From Streptomyces erythrochromogenes (GTDB taxonomy: Bacteria; Actinomycetota; Actinomycetes; Streptomycetales; Streptomycetaceae): a stretch of DNA of 64,000 nucleotides. The notes under the pieces are model-generated. The model saw only the letters and a program-made list of their open reading frames with translations. It was not told the origin of the DNA and did no database searches. Positions within the stretch are counted from its first letter, which is position 1. The number at the start of each line of letters is the position of its first letter. Where the stretch lies: assembly GCF_036170895.1 (NCBI RefSeq), contig NZ_CP108036.1:7785501-7849500 (forward strand), in the 5' to 3' direction. The position numbers and the translations under genes are program-made. This document shows, piece by piece, positions 26,408 to 35,221 of the stretch.

Positions 26408-27967
26408 CTACCGACGCCGATCCGCAGAAGGCTGATCGGCGCTGTAGGCCTGGAGGAGCTGGTCGACGGGTGCGTGGTCGTCGGTGAGCAGTCGGGCATC
26501 GCCGATCCAGGAGGCGAGGTCGTCACCGGCGGTGATCCTCCAGCCGTTCTGCCGGGCATCCAGCGCCGCCTGGGTCGCGCGGAGGTCGACCGGCCGGTCG
26601 GAGGCGAGCACGACCAGGTTGCCTCCCTCGGAAGGGGCGGTCGGGTCGAGGCCGATGTCGGAGGGCTTGCCGACGACGGCGACGTGCTCGAAGGTCTTGC
26701 CGAGGGTGGCCACTTCGGCACGTGCGAAGGCCAGACCACCGTGATCGATGAGGTTGGCGACGTACAGGCCGTCTTCCTTGAGCACCCGCCGTACGTCGGT
26801 CATCGCTTCGACCGTGGTGAGGTGCCACGGCACGCTCACGCCCCCGAAGGCGTCGCCGACGACGAGGTCGCGACTTCCGGTCTCCAGCCGCCGCAGGCCG
26901 AGCCTGCCGTCCTCCACGCGTACGCCGATACCGCCTTCCGGCCCCAGGCCCAGTCGGTCGCGGTCGATGCGCACGACCCCGCCATCGATCTCGGACACGA
27001 GGCTCCGCGTCCCGGGCCGCGTCGCCGCGAGGTAGCGGGGGAAGGTGAGCCCGCCGCCGCCCAAGTGGTGGGCAGCCAGCGGCTCACCTTCGGGAAAGGC
27101 GGCATCGACCACCGACGCGATGGCGCGCACGTACGCGAACTGCAGGTGGGTCGGGTCGTCGACGTCGACGTAGGAGTGCCGCACGCCGTCCAGGACGAGC
27201 GTGCGGCCGCCGGCCCGATCGGGGTCGGTGACGACCCGCGCGCAGTGGTACCTCGTCTCCGTGTCGCAGCCGCCGGGCGCGACGGTGGTGGCGAGGCCGC
27301 CGGCCACGACCGCGAGTGCGAGGGCCGGGGTGCTGCTCCATCCGCGCGTTCGCCACTCCACCAGCGCCGAGCCGACCACCAGCAGGGTTCCGAGGCCGAT
27401 CAGGATGCCGCTGACCGGCAACCGCGCGATGAGGACGAAGCCGGTGAGTACCGTTCCGACGATGGCCCCGACGGTGCCGACACCGGACAGCCGGCCGACA
27501 ACTGTCCCGGTTTCGGCGAGGTCGGTGAGGCGCAGCTTCGTCACGATCGGCGTCACCGCGGAGAGCAGGGCGCCCGGCACGAGGATGGTCAGGGCCGCGA
27601 TCAGCAGGAGAGCCACCGGTGCCCACTCCGCCGTGGTGCGCAGCACGGCAGGGGTGAGCGCCACGGCCGCTCCCGACACTCCGAGAGAGGGGCCGATGAG
27701 CCGGCGCGGATTGACCTGGTCGGCGAGGCGCCCACCCAGCCAGGAGCCGGCGGCGATCGCGGTGAGGGCGATGCCGATCACCATGGTGCTGGTCTCGAGC
27801 GTGAGGCCGAGGTAGGGAGCCAGTAGCCGCAGAGCGACGATCTCCACCACCAGGACCGCGGCCGACGATCCGAACACGAGCACGGCAGCGGTACGGGGAC
27901 CCAGCCCGCGGTCGCGAGGCGTGCCCGCGGCGACAGGCGAGGAGGACGATCCGGTCACGGGCGACAT
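26408..27967 (-). CDS. fused membrane/spermidine-synthase-like protein
   Basis: About 519 residues. The N-terminal half has roughly seven or eight membrane helices (from TAAVLVFGSSAAVLVVEIVA to LALAVVAGGLATTV). The C-terminal half is a spermidine-synthase-like Rossmann domain: SYVDVDDPTHLQFAYVR, HHLGGGGLTFPRYLAATRPG, GSRDLVVGDAFGGVSVPWHL. The usual polyamine-synthase Asp in the GGGDG motif is Gly-Leu here (GGGGL), so genuine spermidine synthesis is doubtful. The ATG at 27967 is preferred because upstream codons are low-complexity. Confidence 0.86.
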   Translation of the reverse strand: MSPVTGSSSSPVAAGTPRDRGLGPRTAAVLVFGSSAAVLVVEIVALRLLAPYLGLTLETSTMVIGIALTAIAAGSWLGGRLADQVNPRRLIGPSLGVSGAAVALTPAVLRTTAEWAPVALLLIAALTILVPGALLSAVTPIVTKLRLTDLAETGTVVGRLSGVGTVGAIVGTVLTGFVLIARLPVSGILIGLGTLLVVGSALVEWRTRGWSSTPALALAVVAGGLATTVAPGGCDTETRYHCARVVTDPDRAGGRTLVLDGVRHSYVDVDDPTHLQFAYVRAIASVVDAAFPEGEPLAAHHLGGGGLTFPRYLAATRPGTRSLVSEIDGGVVRIDRDRLGLGPEGGIGVRVEDGRLGLRRLETGSRDLVVGDAFGGVSVPWHLTTVEAMTDVRRVLKEDGLYVANLIDHGGLAFARAEVATLGKTFEHVAVVGKPSDIGLDPTAPSEGGNLVVLASDRPVDLRATQAALDARQNGWRITAGDDLASWIGDARLLTDDHAPVDQLLQAYSADQPSADRRR

Positions 27968-28436
27968 CCTTGCACGTGGCACATCGACAGCAGGGCGAAA
28001 ACCCTCAATGCGCAGCGTATCGGCGTGAAGCAGGCCGACGCCGACGCCGATCGAGGCCGATCGACGCCGCGGCCGATCGCGGCGCCTTCCCCGCCCACCG
28101 GACGCGCCGGCGGAGCTCATGCCCGCCTGGGGCCAACCACCGTTCCGCGCGGCCCTGCTTGTCGGAGTCCCCGGAGCGGCGCGCGTGGGCCAGCAGACGG
28201 ACGCGCAGTGCTTCGGGCAGGCCGGCGACATCCCGCTTGTTTCCCCGTTCCCGCAGGACCGCTCGGTGCTCGGCCGGGGTTGCCCTCCGCGACGTCATCG
28301 TGTCCTGATCTCCGCCAGAGCTTGACGTTCCGCCTGCCGTTGCCCATTCGAGACGCGTTCGCAACACCTTCGTCGGCTCCAACTCGCCCTCCCGAACGTC
28401 ACATTCGCAGACACCGATCGTCCGAAGGGGGACACC
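27968..28436. other. 470-bp intergenic region between divergent genes
   Basis: It should contain the promoters of the spermidine-synthase-like gene (minus) and the vWA lipoprotein gene (plus). A GC-rich imperfect GATCGA-rich stretch lies at 28040-28080. No supported gene. Confidence 0.4.
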
Positions 28437-30038
28437 ATGACGTTGCGCACGCACAGCCCCGACCGCGACCGCAACCGCCGCCCGGCGAGACCTGCCCTGC
28501 TCGCCGTGCTCGCCGCCGGGGCGGTGCTGCTCTCCGGGTGCAGCGCCTCCGACAGCGGCCACGACCGCAGCAGCGGCACCTCCCAGGAGGGCGGCCGGCG
28601 GACCCACGGCGGCAACCCCGCCCCGGGCCCCGCCCAGGGCTCGCCCGGCACCGCCGACAGGGCCGACGCAACGGCGGAGGGCGAGGACGACGGCCGCCGC
28701 ACCGCGGCACCGCCCGCGGACTACCTCTCCACCTTCGCCCTCGACGTGGACACCGCGAGCTGGGGCTACGCCCGCCGGACCCTCGCCGACGGCAACCTCC
28801 CCGACCCCGCGACCGTCCGTCCGGAGGAGTTCGTCAACAGCTTCCGACAGGACTACCGGCAGCCTGACGGCAACGGCTTCTCCGTGACCGTCGACGGCGC
28901 CCGCACCGACGCCGCCGGCTGGTCCCTGATGCGCGTCGGACTCGCCACCCGGACCGGCCTCGGCCAGGACCGGCGCCCGCCCGCCGCCCTCACCTTCGTC
29001 GTCGACATCTCCGGTTCGATGGCCGAACCCGGCCGCCTGGACCTGGTCCGGAAGTCCCTGGACCTGATGACCGACCGGCTCCGCGGCGACGACTCGGTCG
29101 CCATCGTCGCCTTCAGCGAAAAGGCCGAGACCCGGCTCCCGATGACCCGCCTGGACGGCAACCGCAGGCGGGTGCACGATGTCGTCGACCGGCTGCGCCC
29201 CACCGACTCCACCAACGTCGAGGCCGGTGTCACCCGCGGCTACGACACCGCCGTCGAGGGCCGCCGGGCCGGCGCCACCAACCGCGTCGTCCTGCTGTCC
29301 GACGCCCTCGCCAACACCGGCACCACCTCCGCCGACGCCCTGCTGGAGCGGATCGACGGCGCCCGCCGCGACCACGGCATCACCCTCTTCGGGGTCGGCG
29401 TGGGCAGCGACTACAACGACTCGTTCATGGAGCGGCTGGTCGACAAGGGCGACGGGCACACCGTCTACGTCTCCGACGAGGAGGAGGCCCGCAGGGTCTT
29501 CTGCGACGAGCTGCCCGCACAGGTCGAACTGCGAGCCCGCGACGCCAAGGCGCAGGTCTCCTTCGACCCGCGCAACGTCGAACGGTTCCGGCTGATCGGA
29601 TACGACAACCGGCGCGTGGCCGACGACTCCTTCCGCGACGACTCCGTGGACGGCGGCGAGGTCGGCCCGGGCCACACGGTGACCGCGCTGTACGCGGTGC
29701 GGCTGCGGCCGGGCGCGTCCGGACACGTGGCCACCGCAACCGTCCGGTGGCTCGACCCCGGCGGCAGGGCTCCGCACGAGGAGTCCGGCCGGGTGGAGGC
29801 CTCCGCGCTGACCGGCGGCAGCTGGGAGCAGGCCGCTCCCCGCTTCCAGGTCGCGGTCGCGGCGGCGTACCTGGCCTCCTCGCTGCGCGAGCGGGGAGGC
29901 GGCTGGGAGGCGGTTCCGGGCGCGGTCGGCCTGGGCAGGCTGTCGGAGGTGACCGCCCGGCTGGCCGAGCGGACCGAGGACCCCGAGGTCCGGCAGCTGT
30001 CCGAGGCGGTGCGGCAGGCCCGCCGACTGCTGGGCTGA
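28437..30038 (+). CDS. von Willebrand factor A lipoprotein (YfbK-like)
   Basis: 533 residues. A lipoprotein signal ends at lipobox LLSGC (Cys35). After a low-complexity linker comes a YfbK-type N-terminal domain (YLSTFALDVDTASWGYARRT). A vWA domain carries the MIDAS motif D190-x-S192-x-S194 (VVDISGSM). A DUF3520-like C-terminal region contains PRFQVAVAAAYLASSLRE. It is exported and anchored to the outer face of the membrane, where the vWA domain would bind a metal and a protein ligand. The ligand is unknown. Confidence 0.9.
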   Translation: MTLRTHSPDRDRNRRPARPALLAVLAAGAVLLSGCSASDSGHDRSSGTSQEGGRRTHGGNPAPGPAQGSPGTADRADATAEGEDDGRRTAAPPADYLSTFALDVDTASWGYARRTLADGNLPDPATVRPEEFVNSFRQDYRQPDGNGFSVTVDGARTDAAGWSLMRVGLATRTGLGQDRRPPAALTFVVDISGSMAEPGRLDLVRKSLDLMTDRLRGDDSVAIVAFSEKAETRLPMTRLDGNRRRVHDVVDRLRPTDSTNVEAGVTRGYDTAVEGRRAGATNRVVLLSDALANTGTTSADALLERIDGARRDHGITLFGVGVGSDYNDSFMERLVDKGDGHTVYVSDEEEARRVFCDELPAQVELRARDAKAQVSFDPRNVERFRLIGYDNRRVADDSFRDDSVDGGEVGPGHTVTALYAVRLRPGASGHVATATVRWLDPGGRAPHEESGRVEASALTGGSWEQAAPRFQVAVAAAYLASSLRERGGGWEAVPGAVGLGRLSEVTARLAERTEDPEVRQLSEAVRQARRLLG

Positions 30039-30222
30039 CCGGAGGCCCACCCCTGGCGGTCGGCGGCGGAGGGCCGGCGGCCGGGGGCGGGCGCCCGGTG
30101 TGGGTGCCCGGGCCTTCCCGATGGGGAACGGCCGTTGGGCAGACCTGCGGCGTGGGCAGCCGCTCCGGCTAAGAGATCACCGGATGGCTGCTCTGGAATG
30201 CATCGCCGCTCCTCCGCGGGCT

Positions 30223-30621
30223 TCACCGCCGCCGACCGAGGAGCGCGGCCTGCTGCTTCTTGAGTCGCGCGAAGCGAGTGGTGGCGTACTCCTTCAGTTC
30301 GGGCCCCGGGAACTGGATGACGGACTTGTATTCGCCGAACTCACCCGATGCCCAGCGCGCAGCGGTGACCTCGTAGCCGGCGACATGGGCGCACAGTACG
30401 AGCAGGACAGGCGGCACCTCCTCCTCGATGAGGAGGTCGGCCTTCGTGACGACCACATCGCGCATCTTCTGGATGTTGGGCAGGAAGACGGTCGTGGCCC
30501 AGATGCGCCACTCGGCGAGCTCCTCCTCGGTGGGGGGAACGTCGTGGTCGAAGGGGTGGACGCCATCAGGGCGGGCATACCGCTCGCAGAAGGCCTCGTG
30601 GGCACGGCTGTTGGCCTCCAT
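30223..30621 (-). CDS. hypothetical protein
   Basis: 132 residues, hydrophilic with a central hydrophobic stretch (PPVLLVLCAHVAGYEVTAAR), and codon use typical of the organism. Readable segments include EEELAEWRIWATTVFLPNIQ and GEYKSVIQFPGPELKEY. No family was recognised. It could be the C-terminal part of a longer ancestor, since the start (MEANSRAHEAFC) directly abuts transposase debris at 30674. No clear RBS was identified. Confidence 0.5.
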   Translation of the reverse strand: MEANSRAHEAFCERYARPDGVHPFDHDVPPTEEELAEWRIWATTVFLPNIQKMRDVVVTKADLLIEEEVPPVLLVLCAHVAGYEVTAARWASGEFGEYKSVIQFPGPELKEYATTRFARLKKQQAALLGRRR

Positions 30622-30673
30622 GGCGAGGATGGTAGGGCCGCTTCCTTCAGATCATCTGATCGTTGGTCTGGTC

Positions 30674-30766
30674 GTGCCGTTGGCTGACGTGCGGTGGGCG
30701 CGGATTGAGCCGTCGCTCATCGACCGGGCGCCACCCCTGGGCGGCCGATGGCGGTGGGCGACCGGG
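30674..30766 (+). pseudogene. IS5-type transposase N-terminal scrap
   Basis: Thirty-one residues from a GTG read VPLADVRWARIEPSLIDRAP then GGRWRWA, a degenerate copy of the family start (VPLTDVQWARIEPLLPDRTP in relatives). The remainder of the element is gone. Confidence 0.65.
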
Positions 30767-30799
30767 CAGCCCATCCGCAGGCCGTTCCCCGATGCCATC

Positions 30800-31247
30800 A
30801 TGACGGGTGTGGATTCCTCGGACGCAACGCTCAACGCCGACCTGGTGCAGGACCGTTGGCGTGCCCGGGAGGCTCCCTACGGGGACTTCATCATGTTCGG
30901 CGACGGATCGCTGTCGGTGATGAGCTTCATGAGATCCTCCCCCGCGGACCAGCTCCACGACATGCGGGACGATGTTCGCCTCGTGCGCCTACGCCGAAAG
31001 CCGGGCCTCGGCAGGTGAATCGTCGGCCCACGGGAGCATCGGCTGGGTCGCCCTGACCCGGGACGATGACCACCTCACCTTGGAATGGGTCGCGGTCTCC
31101 TGCTCGTCCAATCCGTTCGCCGAAGTCACCTTGGACGCGACCACGGTGACCGCCACCAGCACCCTGGGCCGCATCTGGTCCTTCCCCCGAAACGCCCCGC
31201 AGCACGTGAAGATCACCGAGGACCCGGCCTACCCCTGGACCTCGTGA
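30800..31247 (+). pseudogene. small unknown protein with one frameshift
   Basis: The first frame (30800-31018) contains DRWRAREAPYGDFIMFGDGS and LSVMSFMRSSPADQLHDMRD. A second frame, open from before 30972 to 31247, continues smoothly as AYAESRASAGESSAHGSIGW, DDHLTLEWVAVSCSSNPFAE and TLGRIWSFPRNAPQHVKI. A one-base change near 30980-30990 would fuse them into a protein of about 148 residues. The family is unrecognised. Alternatively the second half is an independent short gene, but it lacks an RBS. Confidence 0.5.
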
Positions 31248-31333
31248 GCTCAGGCGTTCAATCCTGCGGACTCGAGCACTCCGTCACATCCGTGCGATGG
31301 AGCGGCCTACTCGGGCGCACTGCTCGGCGCGGC

Positions 31334-31372
31334 CAACCCAATGAAACAACGGAACGTTGTTTCATTGGGTTG
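31334..31372. promoter_or_regulatory. 39-bp perfect palindrome, candidate operator of the tap-tpg operon
   Basis: Left arm CAACCCAATGAAACAACG and its exact reverse complement CGTTGTTTCATTGGGTTG are separated by GAA. The 18-bp arms are perfect and unusually AT-rich for the region. The right arm ends 18 bp before the ATG of the HTH gene at 31390. There is no following T-run and the position is promoter-proximal, which favours an operator over a terminator. A TTGTTT/TAGGAT pair overlapping the right arm could be a promoter. Confidence 0.75.
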
Positions 31373-31389
31373 TGGAGTAGGATGGCGTC

Positions 31390-31770
31390 ATGTCGGACGA
31401 CACCGAGACCACCGCCCGCCGCCGGCCGGTCGCCCCAGCGGGCCGACCGCCCGTCGACGGAGCTCTCGCGGAGGGCCTGCAACGTGACGTCGCCTTCCTG
31501 GACGGGCTGTTGGCCGGCGCGGCCGGGAGCGGCGGAACGGAACAGCACCGCGCTTCGGACGAGGACGTCGCCGCTGCTCTGGGCCTGTTCGAGGACATGC
31601 GTACGGCACTCGACCGGCTGGAGGCACAGGTCGTCATCGAGGCCCGGCGCCGCGGGATGGAATGGCGGGAGATCGCCCGCCACCAGGGGATGAAGTCGTC
31701 CCAGGCCTCCTCCCAGCGCTATCAGCGCCTGGTGACCCGCCTCGAAGAGATCCGCCAGGGCATCCGGTAA
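31390..31770 (+). CDS. small helix-turn-helix protein preceding tap
   Basis: 126 residues. A helical central part (EDVAAALGLFEDMRTALDRL) precedes a C-terminal HTH at about 88-115 (MEWREIARHQGMKSSQASSQ, then RYQRL), the short form common in Streptomyces. The 39-bp palindrome just upstream makes autoregulation likely. The stop is 23 bp before tap on the same strand, so it probably leads the tap-tpg transcript and may set its level. This role is inferred. Confidence 0.75.
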   Translation: MSDDTETTARRRPVAPAGRPPVDGALAEGLQRDVAFLDGLLAGAAGSGGTEQHRASDEDVAAALGLFEDMRTALDRLEAQVVIEARRRGMEWREIARHQGMKSSQASSQRYQRLVTRLEEIRQGIR

Positions 31771-31793
31771 GACCAGGCAGGAGACCCCTATCC

Positions 31794-33869
31794 ATGAGCA
31801 GCCAGCCTTCCGACCCCCTCGCCGCGGTGGACGCCCTCCTTGCCGCCGTCGAGGCCGGTCACCTTCTCCCGGCCCCTGCGGAACGAGTCCGCCTCCGTGA
31901 AGCGGCCGGCCTGACCCAGGCCGCCGTTGCCCAGGCCCTCGGCGTACGCATCCCCAGCATCCAGGCCTGGGAGGAAGGACGCGCCGAGCCGAAACCCGAA
32001 CGCCTCCAGGCCTATCGGCGCCTCCTCGAAGGCCTGGCCCAGCGCTTTCCGGCCCCGGCCCCTGCCCCCGCCTCACCGAAGCCGGCCGCCCCGCCGACCA
32101 CGCCCAGCAGTCCGGCCGTTGCCGCGTCCGAGGCCGAGGTCCGTCCGACGGTGGCATCGCGGCGCCCCCTTCCGAGAAAGGCCGCCACGGCCGCCACTGC
32201 CGCGTCCGCCGATTCCCGGTTCCCGCACGGCCCGCTCGCCGTCCTGGACGGCGACGGCAGTGCGTACGGCGTCGACGGGATCGTGCTGGACTGCCCGGCC
32301 GCCACCATCACGGAGTTGGTGGAGTGGACGCTGAAGGAGTCCGGTCTCGGCGCTGCGCGCCTGAACCGCAACGGCAAGGACTCCGACCCGCTGATCGTGC
32401 TCACCGCCTCCGCCGCCGTGAAGCTCGGACTTCCGGAGCGGCTGGAGGGGCGCGAGGAGCGCCGCTCACTGCGGCTGGCGGACGACCACCCGGTCGTGAA
32501 GCAGATCGGAGCGGCGAAATGGCAGCTCACGCAGCGCGGCTTCGGCCCGTGGGCCCGGATCTACCGCAAGGCCGAAGGCAGGGCGCGGCAGTGCGTGCAG
32601 CTCGCGATCCTGTCCTGGGACGCCCTCGACACCCGTTCCTGGCCCGGCGTCGCCGCCATGGACCCCGCCGACATCGCCCGCGTCCTCGGCGTCTACGCCC
32701 AGCGGGTCCTCACCCCGCGCGGCTCCACCGCGGTGTCCGGGCTGGAGCTGATGACCGCCCTGCGCCCGCCCACCAGGGCCGTGCAGGACAACGGGACGTG
32801 GGTGTCGGGCCACAACCCCGGCAGCCTCGGTTCGGAGCCCATGGATCCGGCGCCGCCCGAGGCCATCGCCGAACACCCCGTCGTCGTGCGGTCCGGCTGG
32901 AGCGGGGGCTTCCTCAACGAGGAGGCCTATCAGTGGGTCCGCGACCCCGTTCTCCTCTCCGACGAGGAGTGCCTGCTCCCGTACGCGGTCGGCCTGGACC
33001 TGAACACCGCCTTCCTGGCGGCCGCGGCACGCCTGGTGGTGGGCCTGTCCGCCCCCGACCACTTCCACCGGCCGGTGTTCAACAAGAAGATCCCCGGCTC
33101 CTGGCTGGCCGACCTCTCCCACATCGAGCTCGACCCGCGCCTGCCGTCGCCGTTCACCCCGGACGGCACCCGGCCGACGGGACCTGCCTGGTACCAGACC
33201 CACACCCTCGCCTACGCCCAGGAACTCGGCCACGACGTCCGCCCCGTCGAGGCCTACCTGCGCCGGGAGACCGGCGCCTACCTCGACCCGTGGCACGACC
33301 GCCTCAAGACCGCGTACGTGGACACCCTCGCCGACCTCGGCGTCACCGCCGATCTCACCGACGCCGGATTCCTGGCGGCGATGGAGGTCCACCAACAGGC
33401 CGATCCGGCGATGGCCGCCGTCCTCGCGGCGATCAAGGCCACGGTCAAGGGCGGTATCGGCAAGCTCCGCGAACGCCCCCAGGGCCGCACCTATCGGGAC
33501 GGCGACCCGTGGCCCGCCATGCAGCGCCCGACCTGGCGACCCGACATCCGCGCCGCCGTCATCTCCAAGGCCCGCGTCAACATGCACCGCAAGCTCACCA
33601 ACATGGTGAAGCTGACCGGCCTGTTCCCCCTCGCGGTGCTCTCCGACTGCGTCGTCTATCCCAGCCCCGGTGCTTCCCCGCTGGACTTCCTGCCGTACGA
33701 GGCGTCCGGCAAGCCGCTGATGGGCGGCTTCCGCCTCGGCCCGACCCCGGGTCTGGCCAAGGTGGAAGGGGTGCAGGAGATGGCGTGGGCGGTCGACCTG
33801 ATGGAGAAGGGCCTCAACCCCGCCCGCCACATCAAGGGCGGCGACGCCGTCCTCGACGACGGCGAATAG
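31794..33869 (+). CDS. tap: telomere-associated protein Tap
   Basis: 691 residues. An N-terminal XRE-like HTH covers about 31-80 (RLREAAGLTQAAVAQALGVR, then SIQAWEEGRAEPKPERLQAY). An Ala/Pro linker follows, then the long conserved Tap region (VDGIVLDCPAATITELVEWT, LPYAVGLDLNTAFLAAAARL, NMHRKLTNMVKLTGLFPLAV). In Streptomyces, Tap binds the 3' telomeric overhang and recruits the terminal protein Tpg to replicate the ends of linear replicons. Adjacent tpg confirms the call. ATG 31794 lies 23 bp after the HTH gene. Slightly shorter than some chromosomal Taps, but no lesion is seen. Confidence 0.93.
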   Translation: MSSQPSDPLAAVDALLAAVEAGHLLPAPAERVRLREAAGLTQAAVAQALGVRIPSIQAWEEGRAEPKPERLQAYRRLLEGLAQRFPAPAPAPASPKPAAPPTTPSSPAVAASEAEVRPTVASRRPLPRKAATAATAASADSRFPHGPLAVLDGDGSAYGVDGIVLDCPAATITELVEWTLKESGLGAARLNRNGKDSDPLIVLTASAAVKLGLPERLEGREERRSLRLADDHPVVKQIGAAKWQLTQRGFGPWARIYRKAEGRARQCVQLAILSWDALDTRSWPGVAAMDPADIARVLGVYAQRVLTPRGSTAVSGLELMTALRPPTRAVQDNGTWVSGHNPGSLGSEPMDPAPPEAIAEHPVVVRSGWSGGFLNEEAYQWVRDPVLLSDEECLLPYAVGLDLNTAFLAAAARLVVGLSAPDHFHRPVFNKKIPGSWLADLSHIELDPRLPSPFTPDGTRPTGPAWYQTHTLAYAQELGHDVRPVEAYLRRETGAYLDPWHDRLKTAYVDTLADLGVTADLTDAGFLAAMEVHQQADPAMAAVLAAIKATVKGGIGKLRERPQGRTYRDGDPWPAMQRPTWRPDIRAAVISKARVNMHRKLTNMVKLTGLFPLAVLSDCVVYPSPGASPLDFLPYEASGKPLMGGFRLGPTPGLAKVEGVQEMAWAVDLMEKGLNPARHIKGGDAVLDDGE

Positions 33870-33904
33870 GGCCGGGGTTCAAGGCGAATAGAGCCGGCAT
33901 TCAA
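33861..33904. repeat. imperfect 22-bp tandem duplication between tap and tpg
   Basis: Copies at 33861-33882 and 33883-33904 both begin GGCGAATAG and end TTCAA, with three mismatches. Copy 1 contains the last codons and TAG stop of tap, and copy 2 repeats them. It looks like a recent duplication of the tap terminus, or a protein- or RNA-level spacer element before tpg. Confidence 0.75.
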
Positions 33905-33945
33905 GCTGCATGACCAGGAACCCTTGTTGAGGAGCTGAACCCGCT

Positions 33946-34500
33946 GTGGGAGAGATCGAGGACGCCATCATCCGTGCCGACCAGGAGGCCTTCACCAAAC
34001 AGCCGCCCAAGACCCTCAAGGGCCGGATCAACTTCCTGCTGAAGCGGCTCAAGACGACCAAGGCCGTCGCTGCGGAACTCGGAGTCAGCCAGCGCTCGGT
34101 GGAGCGCTACCGCAAGGGGGACCGCAAGACCCCGCCCAGGCCCGTCGCGGACCGCATCGACACAGCCGTACGCGCCCGCTGGCAGCCCGTGGTACGCGGC
34201 CGCCGCCGCAAGGAGGCCGCCACCAGCACCGGCATCACGGTCGAGACCCGGGCCCGGTTCGGCTACACCGCGCCCGTCGGCACCACCGACGACGGCCGGG
34301 TGCGCCGCCTCACCGTCCACCTCCCCGCCGCCTACGCCCAGCGCCTCTTCGACGCCCGCGCCCAGGGCGCCGACGACCGCGAACTGCGGGCGATCGTCGC
34401 CGAGGGACTGCAGGAGATCTACTTCAAGGACGGCGGAACCCGAGCCGACGAGCTCCGGGTCGAGTTCACCGACATCGACTACTTCGACGTCTCCTTCTGA
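33946..34500 (+). CDS. tpg: telomere terminal protein Tpg
   Basis: 184 residues, the normal length of Streptomyces terminal proteins. The start GEIEDAIIRADQEAFTKQPP, the HTH at about 37-60 (TTKAVAAELGVSQRSVERYR) and the end FTDIDYFDVSF are nearly diagnostic. Tpg is covalently joined to the 5' telomere ends and primes end patching with Tap. GTG start at 33946, with GAGGAG about 12 nt upstream. Together with tap this shows that the replicon is, or was, linear with archetypal-type telomere maintenance. Confidence 0.95.
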   Translation: MGEIEDAIIRADQEAFTKQPPKTLKGRINFLLKRLKTTKAVAAELGVSQRSVERYRKGDRKTPPRPVADRIDTAVRARWQPVVRGRRRKEAATSTGITVETRARFGYTAPVGTTDDGRVRRLTVHLPAAYAQRLFDARAQGADDRELRAIVAEGLQEIYFKDGGTRADELRVEFTDIDYFDVSF

Positions 34501-34545
34501 CCCCCACTGCGGCGGCGCACCAGGACCCGGCGGGGCTGTCCGGCC

Positions 34546-34800
34546 TCACCCCCGGCCGGCGAACCGGTCGAGAGCCTCGAGCACATGGGCGCGGGTCGTG
34601 TCGCTGCCCAGATGGCGGTCGAGGAAGCGTTCCCACTGCTTGGGGAAGAAGCGGCCCGCACCGCGGTAGCGGCCGCGCTCGTCGAACAGGACGACCCGGT
34701 AGCGGTCCGGGTCGAAGTTCTGGCGTGCCCCGGGTCCGCATCCTGATCCTGGTCCGCCGTGGACGACGAGTGACGGCTTGTCGGCGGGGGCCCGGCAGAA
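34546..34800 (-). pseudogene. proline iminopeptidase, N-terminal fragment
   Basis: About 80 residues contain the oxyanion motif HGGPGSG and DPDRYRVVLFDERG, then FPKQWERFLDRHLGSDTT, matching parts of Pip-type prolyl aminopeptidases. The catalytic Ser, Asp and His regions are absent and spacing between the blocks is wrong. It is a scar next to the telomere operon. Confidence 0.7.
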
Positions 34801-34808
34801 TGCGGAGG

Positions 34809-35147
34809 ATGGACTATCTGGCGGCCTGGCTGGCCGAGAGCTGGTGGTATCCCCTGGGGGTCGCGGCGACGGCGCTGGGGGCGTCGGCCCGCATGCACTG
34901 GGCGGTGAGGCGGGCCCTTTCCCTGCCCGGCGGCCGCACCCAGCCGTTCGGCTTCGCCGAGGTGCTCGCCGTGGTGATCCCCATGCCGACCGCCCTCCCG
35001 CTGCTGTACGCGCCCGTGTTGTACGGCTGGATGGCAGGCACGCCGGTGGTCCTGGGCAGCGCGGGCACGGCCGTGGCGTGGGGGCTGGGAGCGGTCGCGG
35101 CAGCGGGCATGCTCGCCGCCGGAACCCGCACCCACAGCCGCAAGTGA
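34809..35147 (+). CDS. small membrane protein, unknown function
   Basis: 112 residues with about three hydrophobic segments (WWYPLGVAATALGASA, FAEVLAVVIPMPTALPLLYA, GTAVAWGLGAVAAAGMLAAG). GCGGAGG precedes the ATG at 34809 at the right spacing. It overlaps only the proline iminopeptidase scar on the other strand. No family was recognised. Confidence 0.62.
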   Translation: MDYLAAWLAESWWYPLGVAATALGASARMHWAVRRALSLPGGRTQPFGFAEVLAVVIPMPTALPLLYAPVLYGWMAGTPVVLGSAGTAVAWGLGAVAAAGMLAAGTRTHSRK

Positions 35148-35221
35148 CGCCGGCCCCGGGCGGCCGACCCCGCTCCCGACCCCGTTCCCGGGTGGGGGAG
35201 TGGTCGACTGCCGGCTGCCGG

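Noticed and set aside
24966..26435. A 489-residue plus-strand frame over the broken large gene and permease remnant
   Set aside because: Gly/Arg-rich, no domains, and it crosses a junction between two unrelated remnants. It overlaps the real permease frame out of register.
30972..31247. A separate 91-residue gene starting at an ATG
   Set aside because: It lacks an RBS and continues smoothly from the preceding frame after a one-base shift; treated as one frameshifted gene.
31334..31372. The 39-bp palindrome as a transcription terminator
   Set aside because: No T-run follows, it is immediately upstream of a start codon, and the arms are AT-rich; an operator fits better.
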